Assembly (NCBI GenBank): GCA_037446555.1
Contig: JBBIIK010000002.1
Span: 124,001 to 188,000 of the forward strand
Direction of reading: 5' to 3'
DNA: 64,000 nucleotides
Source: JANWVO01 sp037446555
Lineage (GTDB): Bacteria > Acidobacteriota > Terriglobia > Bryobacterales > Bryobacteraceae
This document shows, one piece after another, positions 1 through 8,719 of this stretch. The translations under genes were made by a program, and so were the position numbers. The notes beneath the pieces are model-generated. The model saw nothing but the letters and a program-made list of their open reading frames with translations. It had not been told where the DNA came from and made no database searches. How positions within the stretch are numbered: position 1 is the first letter of the stretch; every line of letters begins with the position of its first letter.

Positions 1-579
1 TACCTGGGGCAGATCGTATCGGAGACGACAAGGGTGGGCCGCATTGTGGGCGATCTGCTGGCCTTTTCGCGCCGCTCCTCTCCGCATCATGGCGAAACGG
101 ATCTGAACCAGGTGGTCGCCTCAACGCTTTCGCTGGTGGCGCACAAACTGAAGCTGGCCAACGTCGGGGTGGACCTGCAGCTCGATCCGAAGTTGCCGGT
201 GGTCTACTGCGACCGCTCGCAGATGCAGCAGGTGGTGCTGAACCTGGTGCTGAACGCAGCCGAGGCGATGCAGACGCACGGGAAGGGCACGCTGCGGATC
301 GAGACCACGGCGAAAGATGGCGAGGCCATTCTCCGCGTGGAGGACGACGGGGAGGGCATCCCGCCGGAGGTGCTGCCGCGGATCTTTGATCCGTTCTTCA
401 CCACCAAGCCGGAGGGCAAGGGCGTGGGGCTGGGGTTGGCGGTGACCTATGGCATCATTCAGGCGCATCAGGGCGACATCGAAGTCTCCAGCCGGCCGGG
501 ACAGGGAACGGTGTTCACCATCCGCCTTCCGCTGCGCAAGGCGCCCGAGGCTGAACCGCTTGGGGCGGTGCGGGGGTGA
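1..579 (+). CDS. Sensor histidine kinase, C-terminal part (5' end outside window)
   Basis: This is the last 192 residues of a two-component histidine kinase; the reading frame is open to base 1. The fragment starts in the second helix of the dimerisation domain (ETTRVGRIVGDLLAFSRR), so the phospho-accepting His lies upstream. A full HATPase_c domain follows, with N box NLVLNAAEAM, G1 box DDGEGIPPE, F box FDPFFTTK and G2 box GVGLGLAVTYG. This NtrB-like arrangement fits the NtrC-type regulator two genes downstream. The stop overlaps the GTG start of the archaemetzincin gene by four bases, so the genes are probably translationally coupled. The input signal cannot be judged because the sensor domain is missing. 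Confidence 0.93.
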   Translation, partial: YLGQIVSETTRVGRIVGDLLAFSRRSSPHHGETDLNQVVASTLSLVAHKLKLANVGVDLQLDPKLPVVYCDRSQMQQVVLNLVLNAAEAMQTHGKGTLRIETTAKDGEAILRVEDDGEGIPPEVLPRIFDPFFTTKPEGKGVGLGLAVTYGIIQAHQGDIEVSSRPGQGTVFTIRLPLRKAPEAEPLGAVRG

Positions 580-1124
580 CGGTCTTGGGCCTCATGGAGA
601 TCAGGACGCCGGACGCGGAACCGCTGCCTCCCCGGGTGATCCCCGCCATGGCAGCGGCGCTGGAAGCCTGTCTGCCCGTGCGCGTGGCCGGTCTGAAGCC
701 CGTGACGGCCCCGCTGGAGGCGCTGGACCGCAGGCGCTCGCAATGGAGCGCTCCGGCGCTGCTTGAGGCGGTGCTGGCTTCTCTGCCGGACGGCATTCCG
801 AAGGCGCTGGGCGTCATCGGCGTGGATCTGTACATTCCGATGCTGAGCTTTGTCTATGGGCAGGCGCAGCTGAACGGGCGCGCGGGCGTGGTTTCGATCG
901 CGCGCTTGCGGCAGCAGTTTTACGGGCTGCCCGGAAGCGATGCGCTGCTGGAAGAGCGGGCGCGCAAAGAAGCGGTGCACGAGGCGGGCCACCTGTTCGG
1001 GCTGGTGCACTGCGCCGCCCCGGGCTGCGTGATGCGGCTGTCGGTTCAGCCCGGCCAAATTGATCTGAAGGGTGAGGCGCTCTGCGAGGCTTGCGCCGCG
1101 CGCGTCCGGGAGGTGAGGAAATGA
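576..1124 (+). CDS. Archaemetzincin-like zinc metalloprotease (peptidase family M54)
   Basis: A 182-residue protein carrying the archaemetzincin signature: HEAGH at 135-139, then G142, H145 and C146, C151, M153, and a closing C170-x2-C173 pair. In this family the three His residues hold the catalytic zinc and the four Cys a structural zinc. There is no signal peptide, so it is probably cytoplasmic. It starts at GTG 576, overlapping the kinase stop, and its stop overlaps the ATG of the response regulator, so all three should be translated together. Archaemetzincins are sporadic in bacteria and their substrates are unknown. A role in processing or tuning the adjacent two-component system is inference from position only. 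Confidence 0.88.
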   Translation: MTVLGLMEIRTPDAEPLPPRVIPAMAAALEACLPVRVAGLKPVTAPLEALDRRRSQWSAPALLEAVLASLPDGIPKALGVIGVDLYIPMLSFVYGQAQLNGRAGVVSIARLRQQFYGLPGSDALLEERARKEAVHEAGHLFGLVHCAAPGCVMRLSVQPGQIDLKGEALCEACAARVREVRK

Positions 1125-2473
1125 AACCGCAGTGGCAGATCCTCGTGGTCGACGACGAGGAGATCATGTGCGAGTCTCTCGCGGCATGGCTGCGCGAGGA
1201 CGGCTATCTGGTAGACACCGCCTCGAGCGGGCGCGAAGCCGTCGAGCTGGCGAAGAAGACCGACTACGCCATCTACTTCATCGACCTGAAGATGCCGGGT
1301 GGCATGGACGGCATCGACACGCTGATGGAGATCCGGCGGCTGCACCCGGACGCTTCCGTCATCATCATCACCGCTTACGCCACCGTGGACACCGCCATCA
1401 CCGCCATCAAGGAGGGCGCGCAGGAGTACATCGTCAAGCCCTGCAACCCGGAGGAAATCTCCCTGTTGGTCAGCCGGACCATCAAAGTGAAGCGGCTGCA
1501 GCGCGAAAACCTGATCCTCCGGAAGAAGCTGCAGCGGCGCTACCAGTTCCACGACATCATCTGCAAGAGCCCGCTCATGCAGCAGGTGCTCGAGCTGGCG
1601 CGCGAGGTGGCGAGCCTCCGCAGCACCGTCCTGATCCACGGCGAAAGCGGCACGGGCAAGGAGGTGGTGGCGCGGGCCATCCACTTCTCCGGCAGCCGCG
1701 CCCAGAAGCCTTTCATCGCCGTCAGCTGCGCGGCGCTGGCCGAGACGCTGCTCGAGAGCGAACTGTTCGGCTACGAGAAGGGCGCCTTCACCGGCGCAGC
1801 GGAGAGGAAGAAGGGCAAGTTCGAGCTGGCGGACGGCGGCACAATCTTTCTCGACGAGATCGGCGATATCGGGCCGAAGCTTCAGGCGGACCTGTTGCGC
1901 GTGCTGCAGGAACGGTCCTTTTACCGGGTGGGGGGCACGGAAGAAGTGCATGTGGATGTGCGCGTGATCGCCGCCACCCACAAGGACCTCCGCGCAATGG
2001 TGGAAGAAGGCAAGTTCCGTGAAGACCTTTACTACAGGCTCAACGTGATCGAGATTGTGATTCCGCCATTGCGCGAGCGCCGTGAGGACATCCCGCTGCT
2101 GTCCCAGCACTTTGTGGAGCGAATCGCGCATGAACTCGGCAAGCCCTTGGCGGAGATCTCTGACGACGCAATGCGGCTGCTGATGGACCACTCCTGGCCG
2201 GGGAACGTGCGCGAGCTGGAGAACGCCATCGAACGCGCGCTGGTGAGCTGTCGCGGCGAGGTCCTGACGGGGGAGGATTTCGCCTTCCTGCGCGGCAACG
2301 GGCCACTGCGGTTCCAGGCGCCCGACAACATGACGCTGGCCGAGATGGAGAAGCTGATGATCGAGGCCACGCTGCGCCGCACCGGCGGCAACGTCAAGGA
2401 GGCCGCGGCTTCGCTCGGAATCGACCGTTCCACACTGTATGAGAAGCTGAAGCGTTACGGAATCGAACGCTGA
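1121..2473 (+). CDS. NtrC-family sigma-54-dependent response regulator
   Basis: A 450-residue bacterial enhancer-binding protein. Residues 1-120 are a receiver domain with acidic pair D11/D12, phospho-acceptor D55 and the lysine of YIVKP. Residues 145-380 are an AAA+ domain with Walker A GESGTGKE at 174-181, the sigma-54-contacting loop GAFTGA at 221-226 and Walker B TIFLDEI. A Fis-type helix-turn-helix closes the protein (GGNVKEAAASLGIDRSTLYEKLKRYGI). ATG 1121 was chosen because GGAGGTGAGG lies just upstream and it overlaps the previous stop; an upstream in-frame ATG at 1091 has no such support. It is predicted to activate a sigma-54 promoter; the best candidate in the window is that of the Qrc-like operon at 9001. 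Confidence 0.95.
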   Translation: MKPQWQILVVDDEEIMCESLAAWLREDGYLVDTASSGREAVELAKKTDYAIYFIDLKMPGGMDGIDTLMEIRRLHPDASVIIITAYATVDTAITAIKEGAQEYIVKPCNPEEISLLVSRTIKVKRLQRENLILRKKLQRRYQFHDIICKSPLMQQVLELAREVASLRSTVLIHGESGTGKEVVARAIHFSGSRAQKPFIAVSCAALAETLLESELFGYEKGAFTGAAERKKGKFELADGGTIFLDEIGDIGPKLQADLLRVLQERSFYRVGGTEEVHVDVRVIAATHKDLRAMVEEGKFREDLYYRLNVIEIVIPPLRERREDIPLLSQHFVERIAHELGKPLAEISDDAMRLLMDHSWPGNVRELENAIERALVSCRGEVLTGEDFAFLRGNGPLRFQAPDNMTLAEMEKLMIEATLRRTGGNVKEAAASLGIDRSTLYEKLKRYGIER

Positions 2474-2476
2474 CGC

Positions 2477-3307
2477 TCAGACGTCCAGGAACGCCAGCCC
2501 GCAGGCGGTGTCGAACTCGCGCTGCCGTAGGCAGCGGCCGAGATCCTCGGCCACCGCGCCCCCGTCGGCCAGGGTGGCAGCGCCGCAGGAAGCCGCCAGC
2601 GCCATCTGAAGACGGTCCAGTTCGTGGCGCATCCACGACACCGCTTCCCTGCCCCGCAGCAGATGCACGGTGCGGAAACCCGGGACGGGGCGGACCCGGA
2701 TCAGCGCTACACCGTCCCCCACATGTCCCTCCACGGTGCCGTCGACGGGTGACAGAATCCTCGTCTCAATGCCATTGCGACGGACGCGAAACGCCGGCTC
2801 GTTGACTCGTAACTCGGTGCCGGGCGGCGGCAGTTCCACGGTGCCGTCGCTGCCGAGGAGGCGGCGGCCAAGATCGTCGATCCCCACCAGCAGGACGCCG
2901 TCTTCGCCCTCGCGCACCCAGGTGTGGCCGCGATGGTAGTAGCGGTCGAGCGGAACGGAGATGCCACAGACCTCTGCCTGTTCTGGCTCCGCCGTCCGGG
3001 CGCACCCTTCCTCAGAGTAGAGCAGGCGCGCATGCATGCGGCAGCCGCGGCAGTCGAACTCCCGGTCGCAGCACTGCTCCGGCAACTCGCCCGTGATTGC
3101 GTGGCGGCAGCGCCGTTCTTCCGGAGTGAGTTCCTCGAAGGACGTGTGCCAGTAGATCCGGCCGCCGTGCTTCTTGCGCACGGCGGTGAAACTGCGCCAC
3201 AGAGCCACAAGCACCGTGCCCGCCACCACCACGGCCACCGTGAAGAACACGCCCAGGAAGATCAGGTAGCCAGCATGCCATTCAAAGCCATAGACCCAGG
3301 GAAACAT
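2477..3307 (-). CDS. Membrane-anchored glycine-cleavage-H-like protein, last gene of Qrc-like operon
   Basis: A 276-residue protein with one N-terminal membrane helix (about residues 12-36). A Cys-rich segment follows (C67, CC79-80, C86, C89), then an H-protein-like barrel from about 122 (YYHRGHTWVREGEDGVLLVGIDDLGRRLLG, split here only for description; SPVDGTVEG near 186). The surface lysine that is lipoylated in GcvH (ESVKA-type motif) is absent: the matching stretch reads FRVRRNGIETRILSP. It therefore should not carry lipoate and is not a glycine cleavage subunit. The tail contains LADGG, a motif shared with the two first proteins of the operon. The start follows GAGGTGA three bases after the NrfD gene stop. 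It is probably an accessory or assembly subunit of the complex; the exact role is unknown. Confidence 0.75.
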   Translation of the reverse strand: MFPWVYGFEWHAGYLIFLGVFFTVAVVVAGTVLVALWRSFTAVRKKHGGRIYWHTSFEELTPEERRCRHAITGELPEQCCDREFDCRGCRMHARLLYSEEGCARTAEPEQAEVCGISVPLDRYYHRGHTWVREGEDGVLLVGIDDLGRRLLGSDGTVELPPPGTELRVNEPAFRVRRNGIETRILSPVDGTVEGHVGDGVALIRVRPVPGFRTVHLLRGREAVSWMRHELDRLQMALAASCGAATLADGGAVAEDLGRCLRQREFDTACGLAFLDV

Positions 3308-3310
3308 GAT

Positions 3311-4570
3311 TCACCTCTTCGCCTCTGTCATCGCCAGCTCCCGCTCCTGCGGAAAGAGTTTCAGGTAGCGGTACGAGAACGAGTACACCAGCATCCCGTA
3401 TGCCAGCACGAAGCCAAACGCGGCGAACTCCTGCCACGAGGGCCAGTACAGCAGCAGCCGGTCGAAGGGCAGCGTCGGCAGCGCCAGCGTCTGGATGGTG
3501 AACACGAAGCGGTTCAGCGTCACGCCCAGGCAGGCCATGGCCGCACCCGCAATCAGCAGCCCGCGCCGCGCGCGCCACTCCGGCTTCAGCAACAGAAGGG
3601 CGGGCACAAGCCCGAGCAGCGCGATCTCTGTGAACAGAATCCACGTGCCGAACGCGCCGCCGTATTCATAGAAGCGGTGCGCCGGGAAGCCGCGCTCCGG
3701 CGCCGTCTGGTTGATCCACAACAGCGTGTCCAGCGACTTGAAGAACACATAGGCCAGCAGCAGCTTGCCCGAGATCCGCCCCAGCGTCTGATACACCTCG
3801 TCCTTCACCAGCCGCCGCCGCGTGATCTTCTCCGCCATCCATGTCGTGAACGCGACAAACGACGGACCCACCGCCATCGCCGACAGCACGAACAGGAAGA
3901 ACGTGCTCGGCCAGATCAGCAACCCCTCGCGGAAGGCGAACGGCCGTCCGCGCAGCACGCCGAACAGCCCTCCCAGCGAACCCTGGTGGAAGAACGACAG
4001 CAGCGTCCCGATGAGCGCGAACACCACCATCACTTTGTGCAGGTTGTACTCGAAGACGAGCATCGATGGCTTCATCTTCAGCCGGCGGTTCTTGAGAAGG
4101 ATCGGGACGTACTCGATCAGCAGCACCGTCAGGTAGCAGGTGATGCAGAAGGTGACCTCTGTGAGCATCGAATGCACGTTCGGATGGTAGAAGGTGAACC
4201 ACGCGCGCAAGGGCTGGCCGACATCGACGGCGAGGATCAGCACCGCGCCGCTGTAGCAGACCAGGCCGATGACCACAGCGCTGTTGATCACTGCCCTGAG
4301 CTCGGTCTTCCGAAGGACATAGAGAAGACACCCCGTAAAGAAGGCGCCGGCGCCGAGCGCGATCACGGCCAGGTCCAGAAAGATCCACAACCCGAACACG
4401 TAGCGGTTGTCCATGTTGGTGTGGTAGAGCCCGTCGCGCAGGCACAGGAAGATCGCATAGGCCCCCAGCGCCAGCAGGGCCGCCCAGGGTATTGCCCAGA
4501 GCAGGAAGCGGCTGAATGGAGCGCGCTGCAAGCCGCGCGCGATCCAGGCTTCGTCGATCCTGTCAACCAC
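3311..4570 (-). CDS. NrfD/PsrC-family quinone-interacting membrane subunit (QrcD-like)
   Basis: A 419-residue polytopic protein with about ten predicted membrane helices, of the NrfD/PsrC/HybB family that binds (mena)quinone at the membrane interface. Supporting stretches are VLIEYVPILLKNR-like loops, CITCYLTVLLIE, and an HRFYEYGGAFGTWILFTEIALLG segment near the C-terminus. It lacks haem motifs, as expected for this family. It starts at GTG 4570 and overlaps the stop of the iron-sulfur gene by eight bases. With the upstream cytochrome, molybdopterin-fold and ferredoxin-like subunits it makes the full Qrc set (menaquinone:cytochrome c oxidoreductase). The related alternative complex III is less likely because the molybdopterin-fold and iron-sulfur parts are separate genes here. 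Confidence 0.9.
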   Translation of the reverse strand: MVDRIDEAWIARGLQRAPFSRFLLWAIPWAALLALGAYAIFLCLRDGLYHTNMDNRYVFGLWIFLDLAVIALGAGAFFTGCLLYVLRKTELRAVINSAVVIGLVCYSGAVLILAVDVGQPLRAWFTFYHPNVHSMLTEVTFCITCYLTVLLIEYVPILLKNRRLKMKPSMLVFEYNLHKVMVVFALIGTLLSFFHQGSLGGLFGVLRGRPFAFREGLLIWPSTFFLFVLSAMAVGPSFVAFTTWMAEKITRRRLVKDEVYQTLGRISGKLLLAYVFFKSLDTLLWINQTAPERGFPAHRFYEYGGAFGTWILFTEIALLGLVPALLLLKPEWRARRGLLIAGAAMACLGVTLNRFVFTIQTLALPTLPFDRLLLYWPSWQEFAAFGFVLAYGMLVYSFSYRYLKLFPQERELAMTEAKR

Positions 4571-5300
4571 GTTTCACGTCCCCGAATCCACGCGTGGCTT
4601 CCCTCACTTCCGCACGCGTCGTCTTGTAGAAAATCTTGGGCCCAGTGCCCAGCGAATCCAGCAAGCCGAACGCCCCTCCGTTCTGGCACGCCGTCGCAAA
4701 GTCCGGATCGTTCAGATCACCGAACCGGATCGCCTGCGCGGGGCAGGCTTCCACGCACGCCGGGGTGTACTGCACGGGCCCGGATTCCCCGTCGTACGCC
4801 GCTTTTTCTAGCGCCGCCTGCCAGCGGCCGTGGCAGAAATTGCACTTCTCCACCGTGCCGCGCTGCCGCACGCTGACGCGCGGGTTCAGGGCCTGCTCCA
4901 TGCCCGCCGGCCACTGCGGGTCCCACCAGTTGAAGACCCGCGCCTGATAGGGGCAGGCGGCCATGCAGTAACGGCACCCGAGGCACCGCTCCGGGATCTG
5001 TCCGACGATGCCCGTGACGGGATCCAGCTCCACCGCTTTCTGCGGGCAGACGCTCTGGCACGGCGTCTCGTCCCCGCACTGCATGCACATCACCGGGATG
5101 AAGGCGTCACGGCCGCCGGTGTTCAGGCGGAACACGCGCAGCCAGTTGAGCCCGGTGCGCGAAGTGGCGTCGGGCTGCGGCGGCGGCACATTGTTTTCCA
5201 CCGCGCAGGCCACCATGCAGGCGCCGCAGCCGTTGCAGCGGTCCAGGTCGATGAGCATCGCGTAGCGCGCGGCTCTGCTATCTGCGCCCTGCTTTCTCAT
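4563..5300 (-). CDS. Four-cluster 4Fe-4S ferredoxin-like subunit (QrcC/PsrB-like)
   Basis: A 245-residue electron-transfer subunit with sixteen cluster Cys in four groups: CNGCGACMVAC, CMQCGDETPCQSVC, CLGCRYCMAAC, and CNFC paired with CVEAC further on. This is the pattern of the PsrB/DmsB/QrcC family, which carries electrons between a molybdopterin-fold subunit and a NrfD-type membrane subunit. There is no signal peptide of its own. It probably rides out with the Tat-exported neighbour, as is usual in the family. Its ATG overlaps the stop of the upstream gene (ATGA). All four clusters look intact, with no missing Cys. Confidence 0.92.
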   Translation of the reverse strand: MRKQGADSRAARYAMLIDLDRCNGCGACMVACAVENNVPPPQPDATSRTGLNWLRVFRLNTGGRDAFIPVMCMQCGDETPCQSVCPQKAVELDPVTGIVGQIPERCLGCRYCMAACPYQARVFNWWDPQWPAGMEQALNPRVSVRQRGTVEKCNFCHGRWQAALEKAAYDGESGPVQYTPACVEACPAQAIRFGDLNDPDFATACQNGGAFGLLDSLGTGPKIFYKTTRAEVREATRGFGDVKRG

Positions 5301-7195
5301 GACTTCACCACCTTTGCTTCACCCAGAGTCCAGGTGCCGTCCGGGCGAACCTCGCAAGAGAGGGTCAGCGCCGGCCCGCCGCAGACGGCGATGACGTCCG
5401 GCCTTGTTGCCGCCGCCCGCACGCGTACAGGCCAGGCGCCGCGCGGCGACATCAACCGCGCCAGCACGCCTTCCTCCATGCCGTGGCGGAGGAGCAGGTC
5501 CGGGTGGGCGGCGGCCTGCTGCGGCCCTTCCCGGAGCCCGGACTCCTGCCAGAGCTTGCCCAGCATGGGCGAGACCGCCGCCAGCCGCCAGCCGAAGGTG
5601 ACGATGGCCGGCGAGGCAGCTGCGGGCGCGGCGGCGCGAAGCCACGCTCCCGCGGTCCAGCTTTCCGGTGCAGCCCGGGCCACGGTCAACGCCGCCACGC
5701 TGCCTGTATCGCTCTGCCAGTGGAACCCTTCTTCGGCGAGCTTCTCGCCCGAGCCGCCAGCGGCTTTCCCCAACTCGGCGAGTTCCTCTGTCCATGCCGT
5801 CTCGAGGTTGGCGAGCCGCGCAGTGACTTCGGCAGCAGCCATTGTGCCGGGAGGCGGCGGCATCACTGCGGGTGCGACAGCGATCTGCGCGCGTGGCGCA
5901 TCGTGGGGCTGCGGCGCGTCGAGCGGCGCCTCGAGCCACACCGGCGCCGGGATGAGCCACTCCGCCTTGCCCGCAAACTGCGCGCGGTTCCAGGTGACGG
6001 CAGCCACCACGGCGCCGCGCGCGAGCTTCTTCTCCACAAGCTGCCAGGGCACGGAGACGCCGGGCCAGGGCTCGTCGAGGATCAGCACGCCGATCGATCC
6101 GTCGGCTGCCTCTTCCACGCTCTGCACCTCGGCGAGCGTCCAGTCCTTGGGCACAGGGAGCACAGGGCGCGCTGCGAAGCCTTCCGCCCCAAGCATTGCG
6201 TTCAGCGCGGCCGCCGCGGCGCGCGCCTCGCGGCACAGCGGCCCGCCCACCGGATCGCCGTCGGCGAGCACGAGGGCGGGGCGGTTGTCGAGCAGCCGCG
6301 CGGCGGCGGCTTCGATCCGCGCCGCCTCGATGCCTGCCGCCTCCGCGGCGCGGACGGGCGGCATCGCCGCCGCGGCTTCCCGCCAGGCGTCCGCACTCTT
6401 GAGTCGCGCCAGCCGCTGCTGCATCTCTGGCCTGCGAAGCCAGCAGTGCGCGATGGCCAGAAGCAGCGCGGTCTCCCCGCCCGGCTTCAGCGGCAGCCAT
6501 TCATCGGCCAGACCCGCGGTACGCGAACGGTGCGGCTCCGCCTGAATCAGATGGAAGCCGCGTTCCAAGGTGAAGGAGGGGGAGGCCCAGCCGTCGAGCA
6601 CGGGCGTGCCGAGCGAGAGCACCGTTTTGACGCGTGCCAGGTCGGCGGCGAGTTCCACGGGCCGGTCCAGTAGCTGCGCCACCGCCTGCGCCGTGGAGCC
6701 TTCGACGGCGGGCGGTGTCAGATACGCACCGCCGATGGCGGCCATATGGCGGCGGTGCAGCAGGGAGGAGGCGCGTCCAGGCGCGAGGTCCAGAACCGCC
6801 ACCGCTCCGCGGCGGCCTTCGATGGCTGCCCGCAGCGCCTTGAGCGCCTCTTCGGGTGCGGCGCTCTTGTCCCTGCGGCGCCACTCGCGCAACCGCAGCG
6901 GATGCCAGACGATGTGATGCGCGGCGAAGCCTGCCGGGCACAGCGCCGCGCCGTTCGGCCAGACGCCGTGCACCAATCCGTTCGTCATCCGCAGCTTCAC
7001 CGGACATGCCGCCGGGCAGAGCGTGCAGCGGCCTTCCGTTTCGTTTACGGCGCCTCGCGGCACGCGTGGCATCCAGCGCCAGTTCTGGCTCCAGATGGCC
7101 GTGTCGCCCAGCAGCCGCCAGGGCAGCGGGGAGACGGCCAGTCCTGCGGCCGCGCCCGCGGCCAGTAACAGCAGGTCCCTGCGTTCAATCTTCAT
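5297..7195 (-). CDS. Tat-exported molybdopterin-oxidoreductase-fold subunit (QrcB-like)
   Basis: A 632-residue member of the DMSO-reductase fold. It starts with a twin-arginine signal (RR at residues 5-6, then a hydrophobic stretch LLLLAAGAAAGLAV) and an N-terminal 4Fe-4S site formed by C57, C60, C64 and C86. It is clearly shorter than catalytic members, and I find no Ser/Cys/Sec candidate for the molybdenum ligand in the expected region. It is therefore probably a non-catalytic structural and electron-transfer subunit, as in QrcB and ActB. ATG 7195 was chosen over an upstream start at 7279 because it gives the Tat signal directly and follows GGGAGG; the upstream choice would overlap the cytochrome gene. 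The next gene overlaps its stop. Confidence 0.88.
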   Translation of the reverse strand: MKIERRDLLLLAAGAAAGLAVSPLPWRLLGDTAIWSQNWRWMPRVPRGAVNETEGRCTLCPAACPVKLRMTNGLVHGVWPNGAALCPAGFAAHHIVWHPLRLREWRRRDKSAAPEEALKALRAAIEGRRGAVAVLDLAPGRASSLLHRRHMAAIGGAYLTPPAVEGSTAQAVAQLLDRPVELAADLARVKTVLSLGTPVLDGWASPSFTLERGFHLIQAEPHRSRTAGLADEWLPLKPGGETALLLAIAHCWLRRPEMQQRLARLKSADAWREAAAAMPPVRAAEAAGIEAARIEAAAARLLDNRPALVLADGDPVGGPLCREARAAAAALNAMLGAEGFAARPVLPVPKDWTLAEVQSVEEAADGSIGVLILDEPWPGVSVPWQLVEKKLARGAVVAAVTWNRAQFAGKAEWLIPAPVWLEAPLDAPQPHDAPRAQIAVAPAVMPPPPGTMAAAEVTARLANLETAWTEELAELGKAAGGSGEKLAEEGFHWQSDTGSVAALTVARAAPESWTAGAWLRAAAPAAASPAIVTFGWRLAAVSPMLGKLWQESGLREGPQQAAAHPDLLLRHGMEEGVLARLMSPRGAWPVRVRAAATRPDVIAVCGGPALTLSCEVRPDGTWTLGEAKVVKS

Positions 7196-7214
7196 CGGTG
7201 TCGGCCTCCCGCGT

Positions 7215-7799
7215 TCACTTGTGGCAATCGAGGCAGCTGTGCTCGATCCGGTTCTGCCGGTGGCAGGCCACGCAATCATCCATCCGCATGCCGCCCGCGC
7301 GCTTCAGGCCCAGCGGCCCGGCGCGCTTCCCCATCACGTCCTCCGGATAACCGGTGAAGCGGTGCACCCTGTAGGCGGGCAGTTTGTCTGACTTGCCAAT
7401 TCCGCCGTGGCACTTCTCGCAGGCCACCTTTCCCCTCAGCACATGGGCCGAATGCGGGAACCAGGCATTGTCGGGCTGGCGCGTGTAGCTCTTCCATTGC
7501 GGCTCGATACCGGGCTCGACGAAGCGTGCGATGAAGTCCTTCTCCGCCTGCGTCTCGCCCATCGGCGCGCTGTGGCAGGCGGCGCACGTTTCCAGCTTCG
7601 GGATGCCGGCGAAGGTGCCGTCGTCGCGGAAGGAGTGGCAGTCCCCGCAGCTCATGCCGCCCTTTTCGCCCGTGTGGGCGATGTGGCTGAACTGCGCTGG
7701 CTGCGGCTCCTCGCGGTAGAAGATCCGCGGGACGCTCCACCAGCCGGCGCTGAGCGCCAGGCTGAAGCCTGCCAGAAACAGAATGCCGGTTCTCAGCAT
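7215..7799 (-). CDS. Pentaheme c-type cytochrome (QrcA-like)
   Basis: A 194-residue exported cytochrome with a membrane or signal helix at residues 5-20. It has five CxxCH haem sites: CGDCH at 51, CAACH at 72, CEKCH at 127, CVACH at 176 and CLDCH at 189. Extra His pairs (FSHIAH near 37-42, FPHSAH near 114-119) can serve as distal ligands, as in the cytochrome c3/c7 type. The first helix probably stays uncleaved and anchors it in the membrane. It sits in the operon between an H-like gene and the molybdopterin-fold gene. Family QrcA proteins are reported as hexahaem; only five canonical sites are visible here. Confidence 0.92.
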   Translation of the reverse strand: MLRTGILFLAGFSLALSAGWWSVPRIFYREEPQPAQFSHIAHTGEKGGMSCGDCHSFRDDGTFAGIPKLETCAACHSAPMGETQAEKDFIARFVEPGIEPQWKSYTRQPDNAWFPHSAHVLRGKVACEKCHGGIGKSDKLPAYRVHRFTGYPEDVMGKRAGPLGLKRAGGMRMDDCVACHRQNRIEHSCLDCHK

Positions 7800-7805
7800 G
7801 CTCGT

Positions 7806-8693
7806 CTATCTCCAGGGATTCGCGGGCGCAGAAAGGATTGCGTGCAACAGCCGGTGCGCCTCTTCCGGCTCGATCATGCCGAGTACGCCCGGCTCGAAGA
7901 GTCCGCCGTCGGCCATCGCCGCTGCGCCCGCTGCGTGCAGCGATTGCAGCATTTCGTTCACCCGGCGCGCGTCCTCCTCCATGGCTCTCCTGGCTTCCTC
8001 GGGGCCGATCAGCACCGCTTTCAGGGCCGGCAGCTGATCCTCGGCGGTCCTGGCGCGGAAGAGCCACCCCGCCGAATACGGTTCTCGCAGCAACCGCCGC
8101 GGCTCGATGCGGAGATGCGCGTTCGCCGCCTCGATACGAAGCTCGGCCGGAAACGCCAGAGTGAAGTCCGTGCCGCGGCAGGTGAAGACCGCCGCCGGAT
8201 GGGTCGTGCCGCGGGGCGTCAGCACGCCGGCGCGTTCCGTGCCGTCGAGCAGCCGCGCCAGCAACGCGTCCACGCCGATGTGGCACATCCCCTCGTCTTG
8301 CAGGTCCACCCACCAGTGATTACGGGTGTACAGCAGGTCGGCGGGGGCGGAGAACTCGTGGTCCCGCAGCGGCGGCCTGGCCGCGCGCAGAATATCGACG
8401 TAGAAATCGCAATAGCGGTGCGCGCTGCTGCCGCAACGGGTCAGCAACGGCTCGCTGAAGGGCACGAATCGCGTCAGCGGCGCCGCCTCGCAGTACTGCA
8501 CGAGCGCGTGTTCCAGGTGCGGGCAGGGCGGCTCGGACTGCCGGAACTCCGGCGAGACCCAGCGGCAAGCGCGGAAGCGCTCGTCCAGGCAGCGGCAGGC
8601 CGCATCGTCGCTCTGCGTTTCGGGAATCGGCTTGCGGATTCCCGCCGCCCGGCACCAGCGTACGCGCGTCTCTTTCAGGAACGGGCACTGCAT
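7806..8693 (-). CDS. Cys-rich glycine-cleavage-H-like protein, Qrc-like operon
   Basis: A 295-residue soluble protein. The N-terminal half has many Cys (CPFLKETRVRWC at 3, then CRC, C, C, C to about residue 100). The second half resembles the H protein: LLYTRNHWWVDLQDEGMCHIGVD-type start, then LREPYSAGWLFRAR, equal to the PYGxGWL segment of GcvH. The lipoyl lysine is absent (the region reads FTCRGTDFTLAFPAELRIE). The tail carries MADGG. ATG 8693 was picked because GGGAGGG lies about eight bases upstream. It lies six bases before the cytochrome gene. It and the 276-residue protein at the far end of the operon bracket the complex genes, so both are probably accessory subunits or maturation factors. 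Confidence 0.75.
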   Translation of the reverse strand: MQCPFLKETRVRWCRAAGIRKPIPETQSDDAACRCLDERFRACRWVSPEFRQSEPPCPHLEHALVQYCEAAPLTRFVPFSEPLLTRCGSSAHRYCDFYVDILRAARPPLRDHEFSAPADLLYTRNHWWVDLQDEGMCHIGVDALLARLLDGTERAGVLTPRGTTHPAAVFTCRGTDFTLAFPAELRIEAANAHLRIEPRRLLREPYSAGWLFRARTAEDQLPALKAVLIGPEEARRAMEEDARRVNEMLQSLHAAGAAAMADGGLFEPGVLGMIEPEEAHRLLHAILSAPANPWR

Positions 8694-8719
8694 CGGCTCG
8701 CCCTCCCTTGCGCCCGTCC

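Noticed and set aside
4680..4700. TGGCAC followed by GC at sigma-54-like spacing
   Set aside because: It lies inside the FeS subunit coding sequence on the non-coding strand, with no gene start downstream.
2924..4876. Open frame of 650 codons on the plus strand across the NrfD and FeS genes
   Set aside because: Composition is Arg/His/Gln-rich, typical of an antisense frame, and the opposite strand has membrane and cluster motifs.
7806..8693. True glycine cleavage H protein
   Set aside because: The lipoyl lysine motif is missing, there are many extra Cys, and no gcvT or gcvP gene is nearby.
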